Of a DNA stretch of 7,616 nucleotides, positions 1 through 6,267 are shown one piece after another (the stretch's first letter is position 1; every line of letters begins with the position of its first letter). The notes beneath the pieces are model-generated. The model did not search any database. It had not been told where the DNA came from and saw only the letters and a list, made by a program, of their open reading frames with translations. The translations under genes were made by a program, and so were the position numbers. Origin of the DNA: Chloroflexota bacterium (lineage in GTDB: Bacteria; Chloroflexota; Dehalococcoidia; Lucifugimonadales; Lucifugimonadaceae); contig JAURLM010000069.1 of NCBI GenBank assembly GCA_030831265.1, positions 1 through 7,616 of the forward strand, read 5' to 3'.

Positions 1-579
1 ACCGCAAAAGGCTGCGGGAATACGGATGGAGCCACCACCGTCGCCGCCGGTCGCGTAACTCGCAAGCCCTGCTGCGACTGCTGCCGCGGAGCCGCCGGAC
101 GAGCCGCCCGGCGTGCAGTCCGGGTTCCACGGGTTGCGCGCAGGCGGGCCGAGCCTGTTCTCGGTCGTACCGGCAAACCCGTTCTCAGGGGTGTTGGTCT
201 TGCCGGTAATTATTGCCCCGGCGGCCTTGAGCCTCTGCACCGGCAGCGAGTCATGTGCCGGGATGTCGTTTCGGTACGGCAGCGAGCCATGTGTCCAAGG
301 AACACCGGCCATCGATTCGGTGTCCTTCACAGGAACCGGTATGCCGTGCAGCGGGCCCAGGTTTTCGTCGCCTCGCATGATCGCAGCTTCGGCGGAACGA
401 GCAGCATCAAGCGACTGCTCCGAAAGACGGGTGATGTAGATGCTGAGTTTGGGATCGAGCTCATCTGCCCGCCTGATGTGGGCTTCCGTCAATTCAACAG
501 GCGAGACCTTCTTCTGAGCGACAAGTGAACGCAATTCGTGAACAGGAATGATGCCGAACTGGTCTGCTGAAGATGACAT
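1..579 (-). CDS. Amidase signature family hydrolase, N-terminal part (C-terminus outside window)
   Basis: Hydrolase of the amidase signature (AS) family, which cleaves amide bonds with a Ser-cisSer-Lys triad; GatA and FAAH are relatives, but the substrate cannot be read here. Reading the minus strand from ATG at 579 gives 193 open residues up to the window edge. The catalytic lysine is K85 in P-V-P-V-K-D-T. The glycine/serine loop G-G-S-S-G-G-S-A-A-A begins at residue 158, giving S160 as the cis-serine. S184 in D-G-G-G-S-I-R-I-P-A is the nucleophile. The S160-S184 spacing of 24 equals that of FAAH S217-S241. An A-rich AAAGGG sits about 9 bases before the ATG. About 280 C-terminal residues should lie left of position 1. 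It is divergent from the ABM-like gene. The family is seen directly in the motifs; a GatA role is unlikely because no gatB/gatC is nearby. Confidence 0.93.
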   Translation of the reverse strand, partial: MSSSADQFGIIPVHELRSLVAQKKVSPVELTEAHIRRADELDPKLSIYITRLSEQSLDAARSAEAAIMRGDENLGPLHGIPVPVKDTESMAGVPWTHGSLPYRNDIPAHDSLPVQRLKAAGAIITGKTNTPENGFAGTTENRLGPPARNPWNPDCTPGGSSGGSAAAVAAGLASYATGGDGGGSIRIPAAFCG

Positions 580-686
580 GCGCTGTACCCTTTCACGAAA
601 TCACGCATCGAAAACGTATCCTGCGGGATTGTACGGCAGCAAGGCCGTGGAGTCGTTTCGTCAACCAGTGGTGATGGTGATTCAGT

Positions 687-715
687 TTGACTGGTGCGAA
701 CAGACAGCACAGAAT
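687..715 (+). promoter_or_regulatory. Candidate sigma70-type promoter of the ABM-like gene
   Basis: TTGACT (687-692; 5 of 6 to TTGACA) is followed after exactly 17 bases by CAGAAT (710-715; 4 of 6 to TATAAT). It would start transcription near 722, leaving a leader of about 40 bases before the ATG at 762. It lies in the 182-base gap between divergent genes. On the opposite strand a TACAAT (633-628) could serve as -10 for the amidase, but its -35 is poor (ACGACT), so I do not annotate it. Confidence 0.5.
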
Positions 716-761
716 CGATCTGCGACTCGTAATGAATTCCAATCGACTATCGGGAGGACGT

Positions 762-1058
762 ATGTACGGTTCAATGTTCCGGATGAAAGTGAAGCCAGGT
801 AAGACGCAGGATGTCATCGCCATTTTCGAGAAATGGGCGAAAGAGGTCCGCCCTGGCGTGACCGGTTCGGTTGGAGGTTACCTCTTGCAGCCTGACAACA
901 AGGTCAACGAGCTTGTTGGCATCGCGGTGTTCAAGGATGAGAAGTCGTATCGCGGGAACTCTGATTCACCCGGACAGAATGAGTGGTACGAAGCCCTGCG
1001 TGCATTGCTGACTGCCGATCCCGAATGGGAAGACGGCAAATTCGTAGCCGTCGAGTAA
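762..1058 (+). CDS. Small ABM-like (antibiotic biosynthesis monooxygenase type) dimeric alpha/beta-barrel protein
   Basis: 98-residue cytosolic protein. The start is set by GGGAGG at 752-757, four bases before ATG 762; an upstream in-frame ATG at 687 has no such site and overlaps the promoter. The N-terminal strand M-F-R-M-K-V-K-P-G-K is followed by a helix with K-W-A-K-E-V-R-P, a strand with G-G-Y-L-L-Q-P, and then V-G-I-A-V-F-K-D-E-K-S-Y-R, which is the usual beta-alpha-beta-beta pattern of ABM/ferredoxin-like barrels. Members range from quinone-forming monooxygenases and heme-degrading enzymes to proteins with no known activity, and nothing here fixes a substrate. It is monocistronic, with its own promoter and a hairpin terminator. 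The fold assignment rests on pattern and length and is moderately sure; function is unknown. Confidence 0.8.
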   Translation: MYGSMFRMKVKPGKTQDVIAIFEKWAKEVRPGVTGSVGGYLLQPDNKVNELVGIAVFKDEKSYRGNSDSPGQNEWYEALRALLTADPEWEDGKFVAVE

Positions 1059-1073
1059 CTAGATAGACAGGCT

Positions 1074-1115
1074 GGGCCGCTCCGGTACTTTCCGAGAGCG
1101 GCCCTGTTGTGTTTG
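1074..1115 (+). terminator. Hairpin terminator between convergent genes
   Basis: GGGCCGCTC (1074-1082) pairs perfectly with GAGCGGCCC (1096-1104). CGG/CCG inside extends the stem past a one-base bulge around a short TACTTT loop. The 3' side runs into TGTTGTGTTTG, a broken rather than pure T tract. It lies 15 bases after the ABM-like stop and 45 bases before the stop of the convergent NHL gene, so it may also stop minus-strand transcription, although the T-rich tail is poorer on that side. Confidence 0.75.
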
Positions 1116-1148
1116 TCCAAAACCTGCGGAAGCAGAGTCCGGCGTTTT

Positions 1149-2030
1149 CTAGATTCGCACGAATTTGCGGATGCGCTGACCGTGGCCGGGTTGGCCGATC
1201 TCCGCAGCATAAATGCTGCCTTCGCTGTCCACCCAGCAGCCGTGTGCCGCCTCGACAGCTTCAGCGACGCCGCGCCAGCGCGTGACGAGTTCACCATCTT
1301 CGGTCCAGATGGAGATACCGTTGCCGCCGCCCTGCTCCACCACGTAGACCATGCCATCCGTGTGGAAGTACGTGTCACCGGGACCTGCTACATCTTTCCA
1401 TTCGTCGATGTAGTTGCCCTTGAGGTCGAAGCGCTGAATACGGTTGTTCTCCCGATCGCAGATGTAGACGCGGTCCTTGGAGTCGATGCCCACCTTGTGC
1501 AGCAGTGTGAACTCGCCCGGCCCGGTCCCGGACCTGCCCCATGAGTTCTTCAGCTTGCCAGCAGGAGAAAAGTGCTGCACGCGGTGGTTGCCGTAGCCGT
1601 CCGAGACGTAGATGTCGCCGTTGGATGCGATGGCCACGCCGCTGGGCGAGTTAAAAGGCAGGCCAAAGTGGCCGTGCTGCCCCGCGGTGACCTGAGCGTA
1701 GTCACGCGTGCCCAGCTCCAGCAGGATTTCGCCATCCGGGCTGTGCTTAGTGACAATGTGCCGCTGCTTTTCGGTCAGCCAGATGTTGTCCTGTTTGTCG
1801 ATGAACATGCCGTGCGGCTCACGGAAAAACCCTTCGCCCCAGCTACCGATGAACTTTCCGTCTTTTGACCAGCATGTGACCGGATGTTTGCCGCGTGAGA
1901 AGACCCAGACCCGGTCTTTTGAATCGACCGCAACATCAGACGCCAGGCCGAATGACCACCATGACGGCATCTGCGGCCAGTCTGTAACCACTTCATACTT
2001 GAAATCGCCACTGCCTACGATGGTCGCCAT
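1149..2030 (-). CDS. NHL-repeat six-bladed beta-propeller protein (peptidyl-hydroxyglycine lyase-like)
   Basis: 293-residue protein made almost wholly of NHL-type blades, at about residues 29-60, 70-101, 127-158, 176-206, 220-250 and 262-291. Each has the V-D-x-x-D-x-x-(V/I)-(W/Y)-V-x-(D/E)-x-x-x-x-R-(I/V)-x-x-(F/H) pattern. C-D-R-E-N-N-R-I-Q-R-F-D at about 191-202 is very close to the hallmark segment of peptidyl-alpha-hydroxyglycine amidating lyase (PAL). Histidines in E-P-H-G-M (73), G-N-H-R-V (149) and A-A-H-G-C-W (263) stand where PAL-like propellers carry theirs. No signal peptide is visible, so it is probably cytosolic. AAAGGA lies 8 bases before ATG 2030. It is the last gene of the minus-strand cluster, 88 bases after the broken FAH-family gene. 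True lyase activity is not shown; many bacterial proteins of this type are only annotated by similarity. Confidence 0.88.
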   Translation of the reverse strand: MATIVGSGDFKYEVVTDWPQMPSWWSFGLASDVAVDSKDRVWVFSRGKHPVTCWSKDGKFIGSWGEGFFREPHGMFIDKQDNIWLTEKQRHIVTKHSPDGEILLELGTRDYAQVTAGQHGHFGLPFNSPSGVAIASNGDIYVSDGYGNHRVQHFSPAGKLKNSWGRSGTGPGEFTLLHKVGIDSKDRVYICDRENNRIQRFDLKGNYIDEWKDVAGPGDTYFHTDGMVYVVEQGGGNGISIWTEDGELVTRWRGVAEAVEAAHGCWVDSEGSIYAAEIGQPGHGQRIRKFVRI

Positions 2031-2118
2031 TGGGATGTTCCTTTCGCGATTTGAAACGCCGATTAGTTTTCGCCGACATTGTGCACCGAAACTCAGCCGA
2101 ACGGGGGCAATTCGCTAA

Positions 2119-2688
2119 TCAGCGTCTTTGGTCACGATGTACCGTTCGTGCCATTCCGTGCCGCTTCATGGCGTGGAACGCGTTCATGCCACCGAGGCCA
2201 CGCGCTGAGCCATCGATGAAGTTGGTGTACCCGAAGATGTAGTCGAAGGCTTTCGCAGCGGGGACGTTCGTGGCTGTCTTGCTGATTACCAGTGCAAGTT
2301 CAGCTTCACCCTCGAAGATGGTTGCGGGAACGTCCGGCAGGATCATGGTGTCACCGGGGCCGATGACGCTCAGCGGAGACTTGTGGAATGCGTTGATTGG
2401 CGCTGGTTCGGAACGAGTGCCGTGTTCCATGTAGTTCACGGCCATGCAGTCGATGTTCGTCGGCTTGGGGAGCGGTGGCCGGATGCGGACGCTCGATAGC
2501 GGCACGCCCTTGCCTTTGGCGGCCGCGTCAGCAAGAGGTTTGCGATAGGTGGAGAACTGTTCGATGACGCCGCGGATGAGGTCTTGTGGGTTGACGTACT
2601 TGATTCCGCTGACAGCGCTGGTGACGTCGACTACGTTGCTTCCATTGACTACGCCAAGCTTGAAATCGTCGAAAAATAGCAGCTTCAT
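2119..2688 (-). pseudogene. Fumarylacetoacetate hydrolase (FAH) family gene, C-terminally truncated and probably frameshifted
   Basis: The ATG at 2688 has GGAG six bases upstream, and the reading frame gives 189 residues. The FAH-family N-terminus is clear: M-K-L-L-F-F-D-D-F, then R-P-P-L-P-K-P-T-N-I-D at about 70-80, the metal-ligand pair E128/E130 in E-G-E-A-E-L-A-L-V-I, and D159 in G-Y-T-N-F-I-D-G-S-A-R-G-L. Family members are about 280-300 residues and continue with a K-S-x-D-T-F-x-P-x-G-P-(Y/W)-(I/L)-V-T segment, then the conserved G-T-P-x-G-V-G end of the fold. Here the frame instead ends in an arginine-rich tail soon after K174. A different frame (2165-2115) reads S-G-T-E-W-H-E-R-Y-I-V-T-K-D-A-D and stop, whose Y-I-V-T-K-D resembles the missing segment. 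The rest of the domain is absent, and only 88 bases separate this gene from the next. It is likely inactive; family members hydrolyse C-C bonds or decarboxylate 2-oxo acids. Confidence 0.82.
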
Positions 2689-2786
2689 GGTGCGCTCCAG
2701 TGGCTTTACCGGTGGATTTCATACTGAAAGCCGAATGGCCGGATGTTACACCCGAAACAAGAACGCGTGCATAGAACGCAGCCGAT

Positions 2787-4283
2787 TTACAGGCCGGTAA
2801 GTTCCAGCGTCGTTACTGAGTCATCCTGAGCGTCGATGACACGGATTGCGTGGTTGTTGGTATCAGCGACGTATATCCGGGTTCCGGCAACTGCGAGTCC
2901 GGCTGGTTCGTTGAAGGTGGCTTTTGCCAGCGTGCCGTCTGCGCTGCCCCGCTTGCCAGTACCGGCAATGTTTGTGACGCGCAGTGTGGCGAGGCTCAGA
3001 CGCTTTATGCGGTGGTTGTAGGTGTCCGCTATAAACAGCTCGTCGATGCCGACAGCGACACCCTGCACATGCTGCAATTTCGCCTCTTTACCAATTCCTT
3101 CGCTGTCCCCGAAGTCGAACAAGCCAGTGCCGACCAACGTCACGACTCGTCCGCCCTGGCCCAGTTTTGCAACGCGCACAGAACTTGTTTCTGAGTCGAC
3201 AAAAAACACATTGTTGCCCTGGACCGCAAGACCGTACGGCTGGGCCAGCAACGCTTCCAGGCGTGTTCCGTCCTTGATGTCCTCACCGCCCGTCCCGGCA
3301 AATTGCGCAACGCTGGCATCACCAAGATTCAAGTCCCAGAGCTGGTGGAAACCTGCCATCGCGATATAGAGCACACCGTTGGAATGCCCGAGGTCATAGG
3401 GTGAGTTGAGAGGCTTCGTCAGAGCGGGACCACCGTCGTGTCGGAACAGCGACTGCTGCCCTGTTCCCGCTATTGTTGTGACCGTTCTTTGCGTGAGATC
3501 GACTCGCTTGATGGTGTGGTCACCGGCGTCAGCCACGTAGAGCGATTCACCAACGAACACCGTGCCCTGCGGATTGTCGAACACCGGGGCATCGAATCCT
3601 CTCGGGCCTGGTGAAAACTCTGGCGCTTCACCGTTGCCGATGACTTGATTTACCTGACCGTCGAGTGATGTGATCAGCACGCGATGGTGATTAGAGTCCG
3701 AAATGGCGAGCCGTTCGTTGACGGCGTCGGCTTCGATCTTCCCGGGATAGGCAAGTGGACGCGCCGCTTCCGTGAATGCGCGTTGCTGGAACGGCAGAAG
3801 CTCACGATTTAGCAGTCCGGCAGCTTCAAACTCAGCGATCATCTCCTGGAATACGCGGTCAAGATCGCCAAATGCGAACTCGCCTTCGTGCCGACCAATC
3901 ACCTTGCCCTGCGGATCGATGAACATGAGTGTCGGCCATGCACGCACGCCGTATTGCTGCCATATCGCGAATTCGGCATCGTTCACAACCGGGTGGCCGA
4001 TGTTGTACCGGGATACTGCCTCGGCGATGTTTGCAGTGGATTTTTCGGTGCTGAATTTTGCTGAGTGGACACCAATCACCACCAGCGTTTCTCGATATTT
4101 CTCTTCCAGCTTCCGCAACTGCGGAAGTATGTGCATGCAGTTAATTCAGCAGTACGTCCAGAAATCAAGGACAACCAGTTTGCCGCGCAGTTGGGAGAGA
4201 GAGATTGGTGATTCCGTGTTCAGCCAGTCCAGCCCGGCACGAAAATCCGGTGCGTTGACTTTTCCAGCGTATTTCGTGGGCAC
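2787..4283 (-). CDS. NHLRC2-like thioredoxin/NHL beta-propeller protein, probable selenoprotein (Sec46, UxxC redox motif)
   Basis: 498 residues if UGA 4148-4146 is read as selenocysteine. The N-terminal thioredoxin-like domain (about 8-155) reads A-P-D-F-R-A-G-L-D-W-L-N, then L-V-V-L-D-F-W-T-Y-C-U-I-N-C-M-H. U46 replaces the first cysteine of the CxxC centre, C49 is the resolving cysteine, and A-W-P-T-L holds the cis-proline P117. Six NHL blades follow at about 182-209, 235-263, 292-320, 346-374, 403-431 and 457-485, with D-x-x-N-H-R-I-K-R motifs. This order and length match bacterial relatives of human NHLRC2, whose motif reads Y-C-C-I-N-C. No signal peptide is visible. The GTG start at 4283 has GGAG 9 bases upstream; an in-frame TAG (4346-4344) bounds the frame. 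The internal ATG 4136 lacks a ribosome site and would discard the redox centre. It is first in the minus-strand cluster. The alternative is a nonsense mutation TGC/TGT to TGA; the position and hairpin favour Sec. Confidence 0.8.
4110..4127 (-). promoter_or_regulatory. Candidate bacterial SECIS hairpin
   Basis: On the minus strand CTTCCGCA (4127-4120) and TGCGGAAG (4117-4110) are perfect reverse complements around GT. A realistic fold is 7 bp closed by an AGUU loop, or 6 bp closed by CAGUUG. The loop G is the 27th base after the UGA. Described bacterial SECIS elements lie inside the coding region, with a small apical loop bearing an early G about 16-37 bases after the UGA; E. coli fdhF is the type case. 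The bases also encode L-P-Q-L-R-K, so the perfect pairing depends on codon choice. Confidence 0.65.
4146..4148 (-). other. In-frame UGA, probable selenocysteine codon (Sec46)
   Basis: The frame around it reads V-L-D-F-W-T-Y-C, UGA, I-N-C-M-H-I-L-P. The frame is open for 45 codons upstream to the GTG start and for 452 codons downstream to a TAA. The UGA aligns with the redox-active cysteine of the family's C-C-I-N-C motif, the classical place for Cys/Sec exchange. The next base is A. Confidence 0.75.
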
Positions 4284-4476
4284 AGGTTGTTTCTCCGAGT
4301 TGGCCGAACTGCCATGAGTAGCTGTGTGGCAAGGCGGCAGCGACTAAGTTTAACCCTTATGATCACTCGCCCGGAATTTCAGTAGTTCGATTAGGCCAGT
4401 ACAAGCACGAGATAAACGCGTAAGATGCCGTGTATAAGTTGGCGAGAACGACGAACGGTAAACGCGGGAGAGGGAA
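4284..4476. promoter_or_regulatory. Divergent intergenic region between the selenoprotein cluster and the zinc-ribbon operon
   Basis: This 193-base gap must hold promoters for both directions. On the plus strand TATAAG (4433-4438) and TATGAT (4358-4363) are good -10-like hexamers, but neither has a convincing -35 at 16-18 bases. On the minus strand the best pair I see is TTGTAC, 17 bases, TGAAAT, which is weak. No operator, riboswitch or RNA gene is recognised. The role is inferred from gene orientation. Confidence 0.4.
4293..4296 (-). promoter_or_regulatory. Ribosome binding site fixing the GTG start at 4283
   Basis: GGAG on the minus strand lies 9 bases before GTG 4283. It is the only start-like codon with such a site between the in-frame TAG at 4346-4344 and the thioredoxin domain. 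The downstream ATG at 4136 is preceded by GCTGAATTAACTGC, which has no Shine-Dalgarno match. Confidence 0.7.
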
Positions 4477-5337
4477 TTGAACGACCAGAAGCTCTGCACA
4501 CGATGTTTTCGTGCAGTTCCGGAAGGCGCAGGCTTCTGTCCCGCGTGCGGCACGCCAGTTGGTGCAGCCAGTGAGCAGGCTCGGCCTCCTGAAGCAAGAC
4601 CAAATGAGTGCCCTTCATGCCATGAGATGAGCCCCTCAGATTCTACGTTCTGCCGTGCCTGTGGAACCCAGTTGAGCCAGTTAGGGGACCACGGAACGGC
4701 CAGGACAGAGCCGGCTGCGGAGCGTGGCACGGACCATGATCCGTGGGCGACAGGGCCGGGATACTACCGACCAGTTGACCCGGACACGATCTGTCCACGC
4801 TGCAAGTCACACAGGCAACCGCAGGAGACCGCGTGTGTTAACTGCGGGCTGCCTTTTTCACCCACGAGCAACTACAACGGAGTGCCGGCCGCAGTTGCGG
4901 TGCATGGTGACCCGGCAGGATTCTGGATACGGTTTCTTGCTGTCATCATCGACAGTCTGTTGGTGTTCGCAATCGGGGCGATCATCTGGCCGATATTGTT
5001 TGGAGATACCTTCTGGGTAACCCAGACCGAGATCATCGACGGCCAGACGTTTTCCTACACCACCACACAGAGCTGGCACAGCCTGATGACCCTTGCATGG
5101 GACATCGTTTTCGTGGCTCTGTATGGAGCAACGCCCGGTAAGGCTATGCTGGGCATCCGAATTTTCGATGCGAAGGGCAACCGCAGAATCGGTTTTGTGC
5201 GAGCCACAATCCGTACATTCGCTGAATTCCTATCAGCAATCACTTTGCTTATCGGTTACCTGATGGCAGCGTTCCGCAAAGACAAGCGTGCTCTGCATGA
5301 CCTGATCGCAGGCACATACCCAACCAAAGTGAACTGA
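4477..5337 (+). CDS. Triple zinc-ribbon RDD-family membrane protein
   Basis: 286 residues from TTG 4477, preceded by GGAGAGGG (4467-4474). Three CxxC...CxxC zinc ribbons form the N-terminal half: C7/C10-C21/C24, C45/C48-C59/C62 and C106/C109-C120/C123, separated by Ala/Pro/Glu-rich linkers. The C-terminal half is an RDD domain. G-F-W-I-R-F-L-A-V-I-I-D-S carries R152 and D159 and opens the first membrane segment (about 153-174). Further hydrophobic segments lie at about 203-218 and 247-265, with T-P-G-K-A-M-L-G-I-R between them. The end K-R-A-L-H-D-L-I-A-G-T supplies D275. RDD proteins have been linked to transport and envelope functions in some bacteria, but most are uncharacterised. The ribbons are expected to face the cytoplasm as a binding module. 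It is the first gene of an operon with the PrsW-like protease (50-base gap). Confidence 0.9.
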   Translation: MNDQKLCTRCFRAVPEGAGFCPACGTPVGAASEQARPPEARPNECPSCHEMSPSDSTFCRACGTQLSQLGDHGTARTEPAAERGTDHDPWATGPGYYRPVDPDTICPRCKSHRQPQETACVNCGLPFSPTSNYNGVPAAVAVHGDPAGFWIRFLAVIIDSLLVFAIGAIIWPILFGDTFWVTQTEIIDGQTFSYTTTQSWHSLMTLAWDIVFVALYGATPGKAMLGIRIFDAKGNRRIGFVRATIRTFAEFLSAITLLIGYLMAAFRKDKRALHDLIAGTYPTKVN

Positions 5338-5387
5338 ACAACCAGCACAGCGACAAAGATCTACGAATCCACAGGACTGAATGCTGA

Positions 5388-6263
5388 ATGACAGTAGCGT
5401 TCACGATTGTCAGCGCAATAATCCCGGGATTGCTGTGGCTCTGGGTCTTCACGCACGGTCGCTCATACCGTGGTGCGCCTCACAAAATACTTTTCATCGC
5501 TTTCGGCCTGGGTATGGCTTCGGTATTGCCAGCTGCATTCTTTGAGGCGCGTTTCATTGACTCTGACACGATAGGGCTGGGCGTTACTGACATTGCTACG
5601 TTGGCAGCGGTGATGTTCTTCATCGTCGGGCCGGTCGAAGAGGGATCAAAGTTCCTGTCCGTGCGGCTGGGCGTCTACCGCACTCGACACCTCCGGGAAC
5701 CGTTGGACGGACTTATCTACGGGGCGGCTGCCAGCCTTGGATTCGCTACCGCAGAAAACATCAGTTACGCATTCACATACGGCCCCGAAGTGATGATTGC
5801 CCGCGGTCCCGTAAGCACTCTCGCTCACGTTATTTTCGGTTCCATGTGGGCGCTGACGCTGAACCCAAAGGCACCTCCGTTCCAGCGCAAGCTGACGGGT
5901 TTCGCAGGACTTATGGCCGCTGCGTTCTTACACGGTCTGTTCAACGTCCTTGCCTTTAGCGGTTGGGGCATCTTCTTCGCCCTGTTGCTAATTGCAATCG
6001 GCCTGTTCGTGGTGCTGCGAATGTTCCGTCGCGTAAAAGCACACTCCACGTATCATCTACGGCGAAACGTCCCGTTGCTGGTATGTCCCATTTGTAGAGC
6101 ACACATTCGCTCTCACGACAACTTCTGCCCCGGCTGCGGGACGCGTGTCTCTACAATTACGCCGGCGCAGGTAGTGTGCTCTAACTGCAAGCGCGCATCA
6201 CGCCGAGATTCCAGGTTCTGCGACAACTGCGGAGACCTGTTCGTGTTCAACAACGAGAGGTGA
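5388..6263 (+). CDS. PrsW-like intramembrane protease with two C-terminal zinc ribbons
   Basis: 291 residues. The membrane part (1-213) has hydrophobic helices throughout and the PrsW-family motifs: E84-E85 in G-P-V-E-E-G-S-K-F, E123-N124 in T-A-E-N-I-S-Y-A-F, H147 in A-H-V-I-F-G-S-M-W, and H182/N186 in H-G-L-F-N. Bacillus PrsW uses such a core for site-1 cleavage of the anti-sigma factor RsiW, and the superfamily includes CAAX proteases. After the last helix and a basic stretch come two zinc ribbons, C233/C236-C247/C250 and C264/C267-C278/C281, of the same C-P-x-C-G style as in the upstream RDD protein. The start is ATG 5388, with AGGA about 11 bases upstream; the ATG at 5381 is out of frame. 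No anti-sigma factor is encoded nearby, so the substrate is unknown. The protease family is well supported; proteolytic activity is inferred from the motifs. Confidence 0.9.
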   Translation: MTVAFTIVSAIIPGLLWLWVFTHGRSYRGAPHKILFIAFGLGMASVLPAAFFEARFIDSDTIGLGVTDIATLAAVMFFIVGPVEEGSKFLSVRLGVYRTRHLREPLDGLIYGAAASLGFATAENISYAFTYGPEVMIARGPVSTLAHVIFGSMWALTLNPKAPPFQRKLTGFAGLMAAAFLHGLFNVLAFSGWGIFFALLLIAIGLFVVLRMFRRVKAHSTYHLRRNVPLLVCPICRAHIRSHDNFCPGCGTRVSTITPAQVVCSNCKRASRRDSRFCDNCGDLFVFNNER

Positions 6264-6267
6264 CTGG

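Noticed and set aside
241..293. Near-perfect 17-base direct repeat (241-257 and 277-293) inside the amidase gene
   Set aside because: It encodes T-H-G-S-L-P and A-H-D-S-L-P in a normal amidase loop. Only two copies occur and the frame is maintained, so it is probably coincidental or a harmless short duplication.
1107..1544. 145-codon plus-strand open frame opposite the NHL gene
   Set aside because: It lies antisense to a convincing NHL-repeat gene, has no ribosome site and shows no domain; it is a reading-frame shadow.
2787..4136. Start of the thioredoxin/NHL protein at ATG 4136 (449 residues)
   Set aside because: No ribosome site precedes it, and it cuts the thioredoxin domain just after its redox motif. 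The same frame upstream of the UGA clearly continues the domain.
4128..4148. TGCATGCA palindrome between the UGA and the SECIS-like stem, considered as part of the SECIS structure
   Set aside because: It is fully self-complementary with no loop, so it cannot form a stable intramolecular hairpin. It lies outside the loop-distance range expected.
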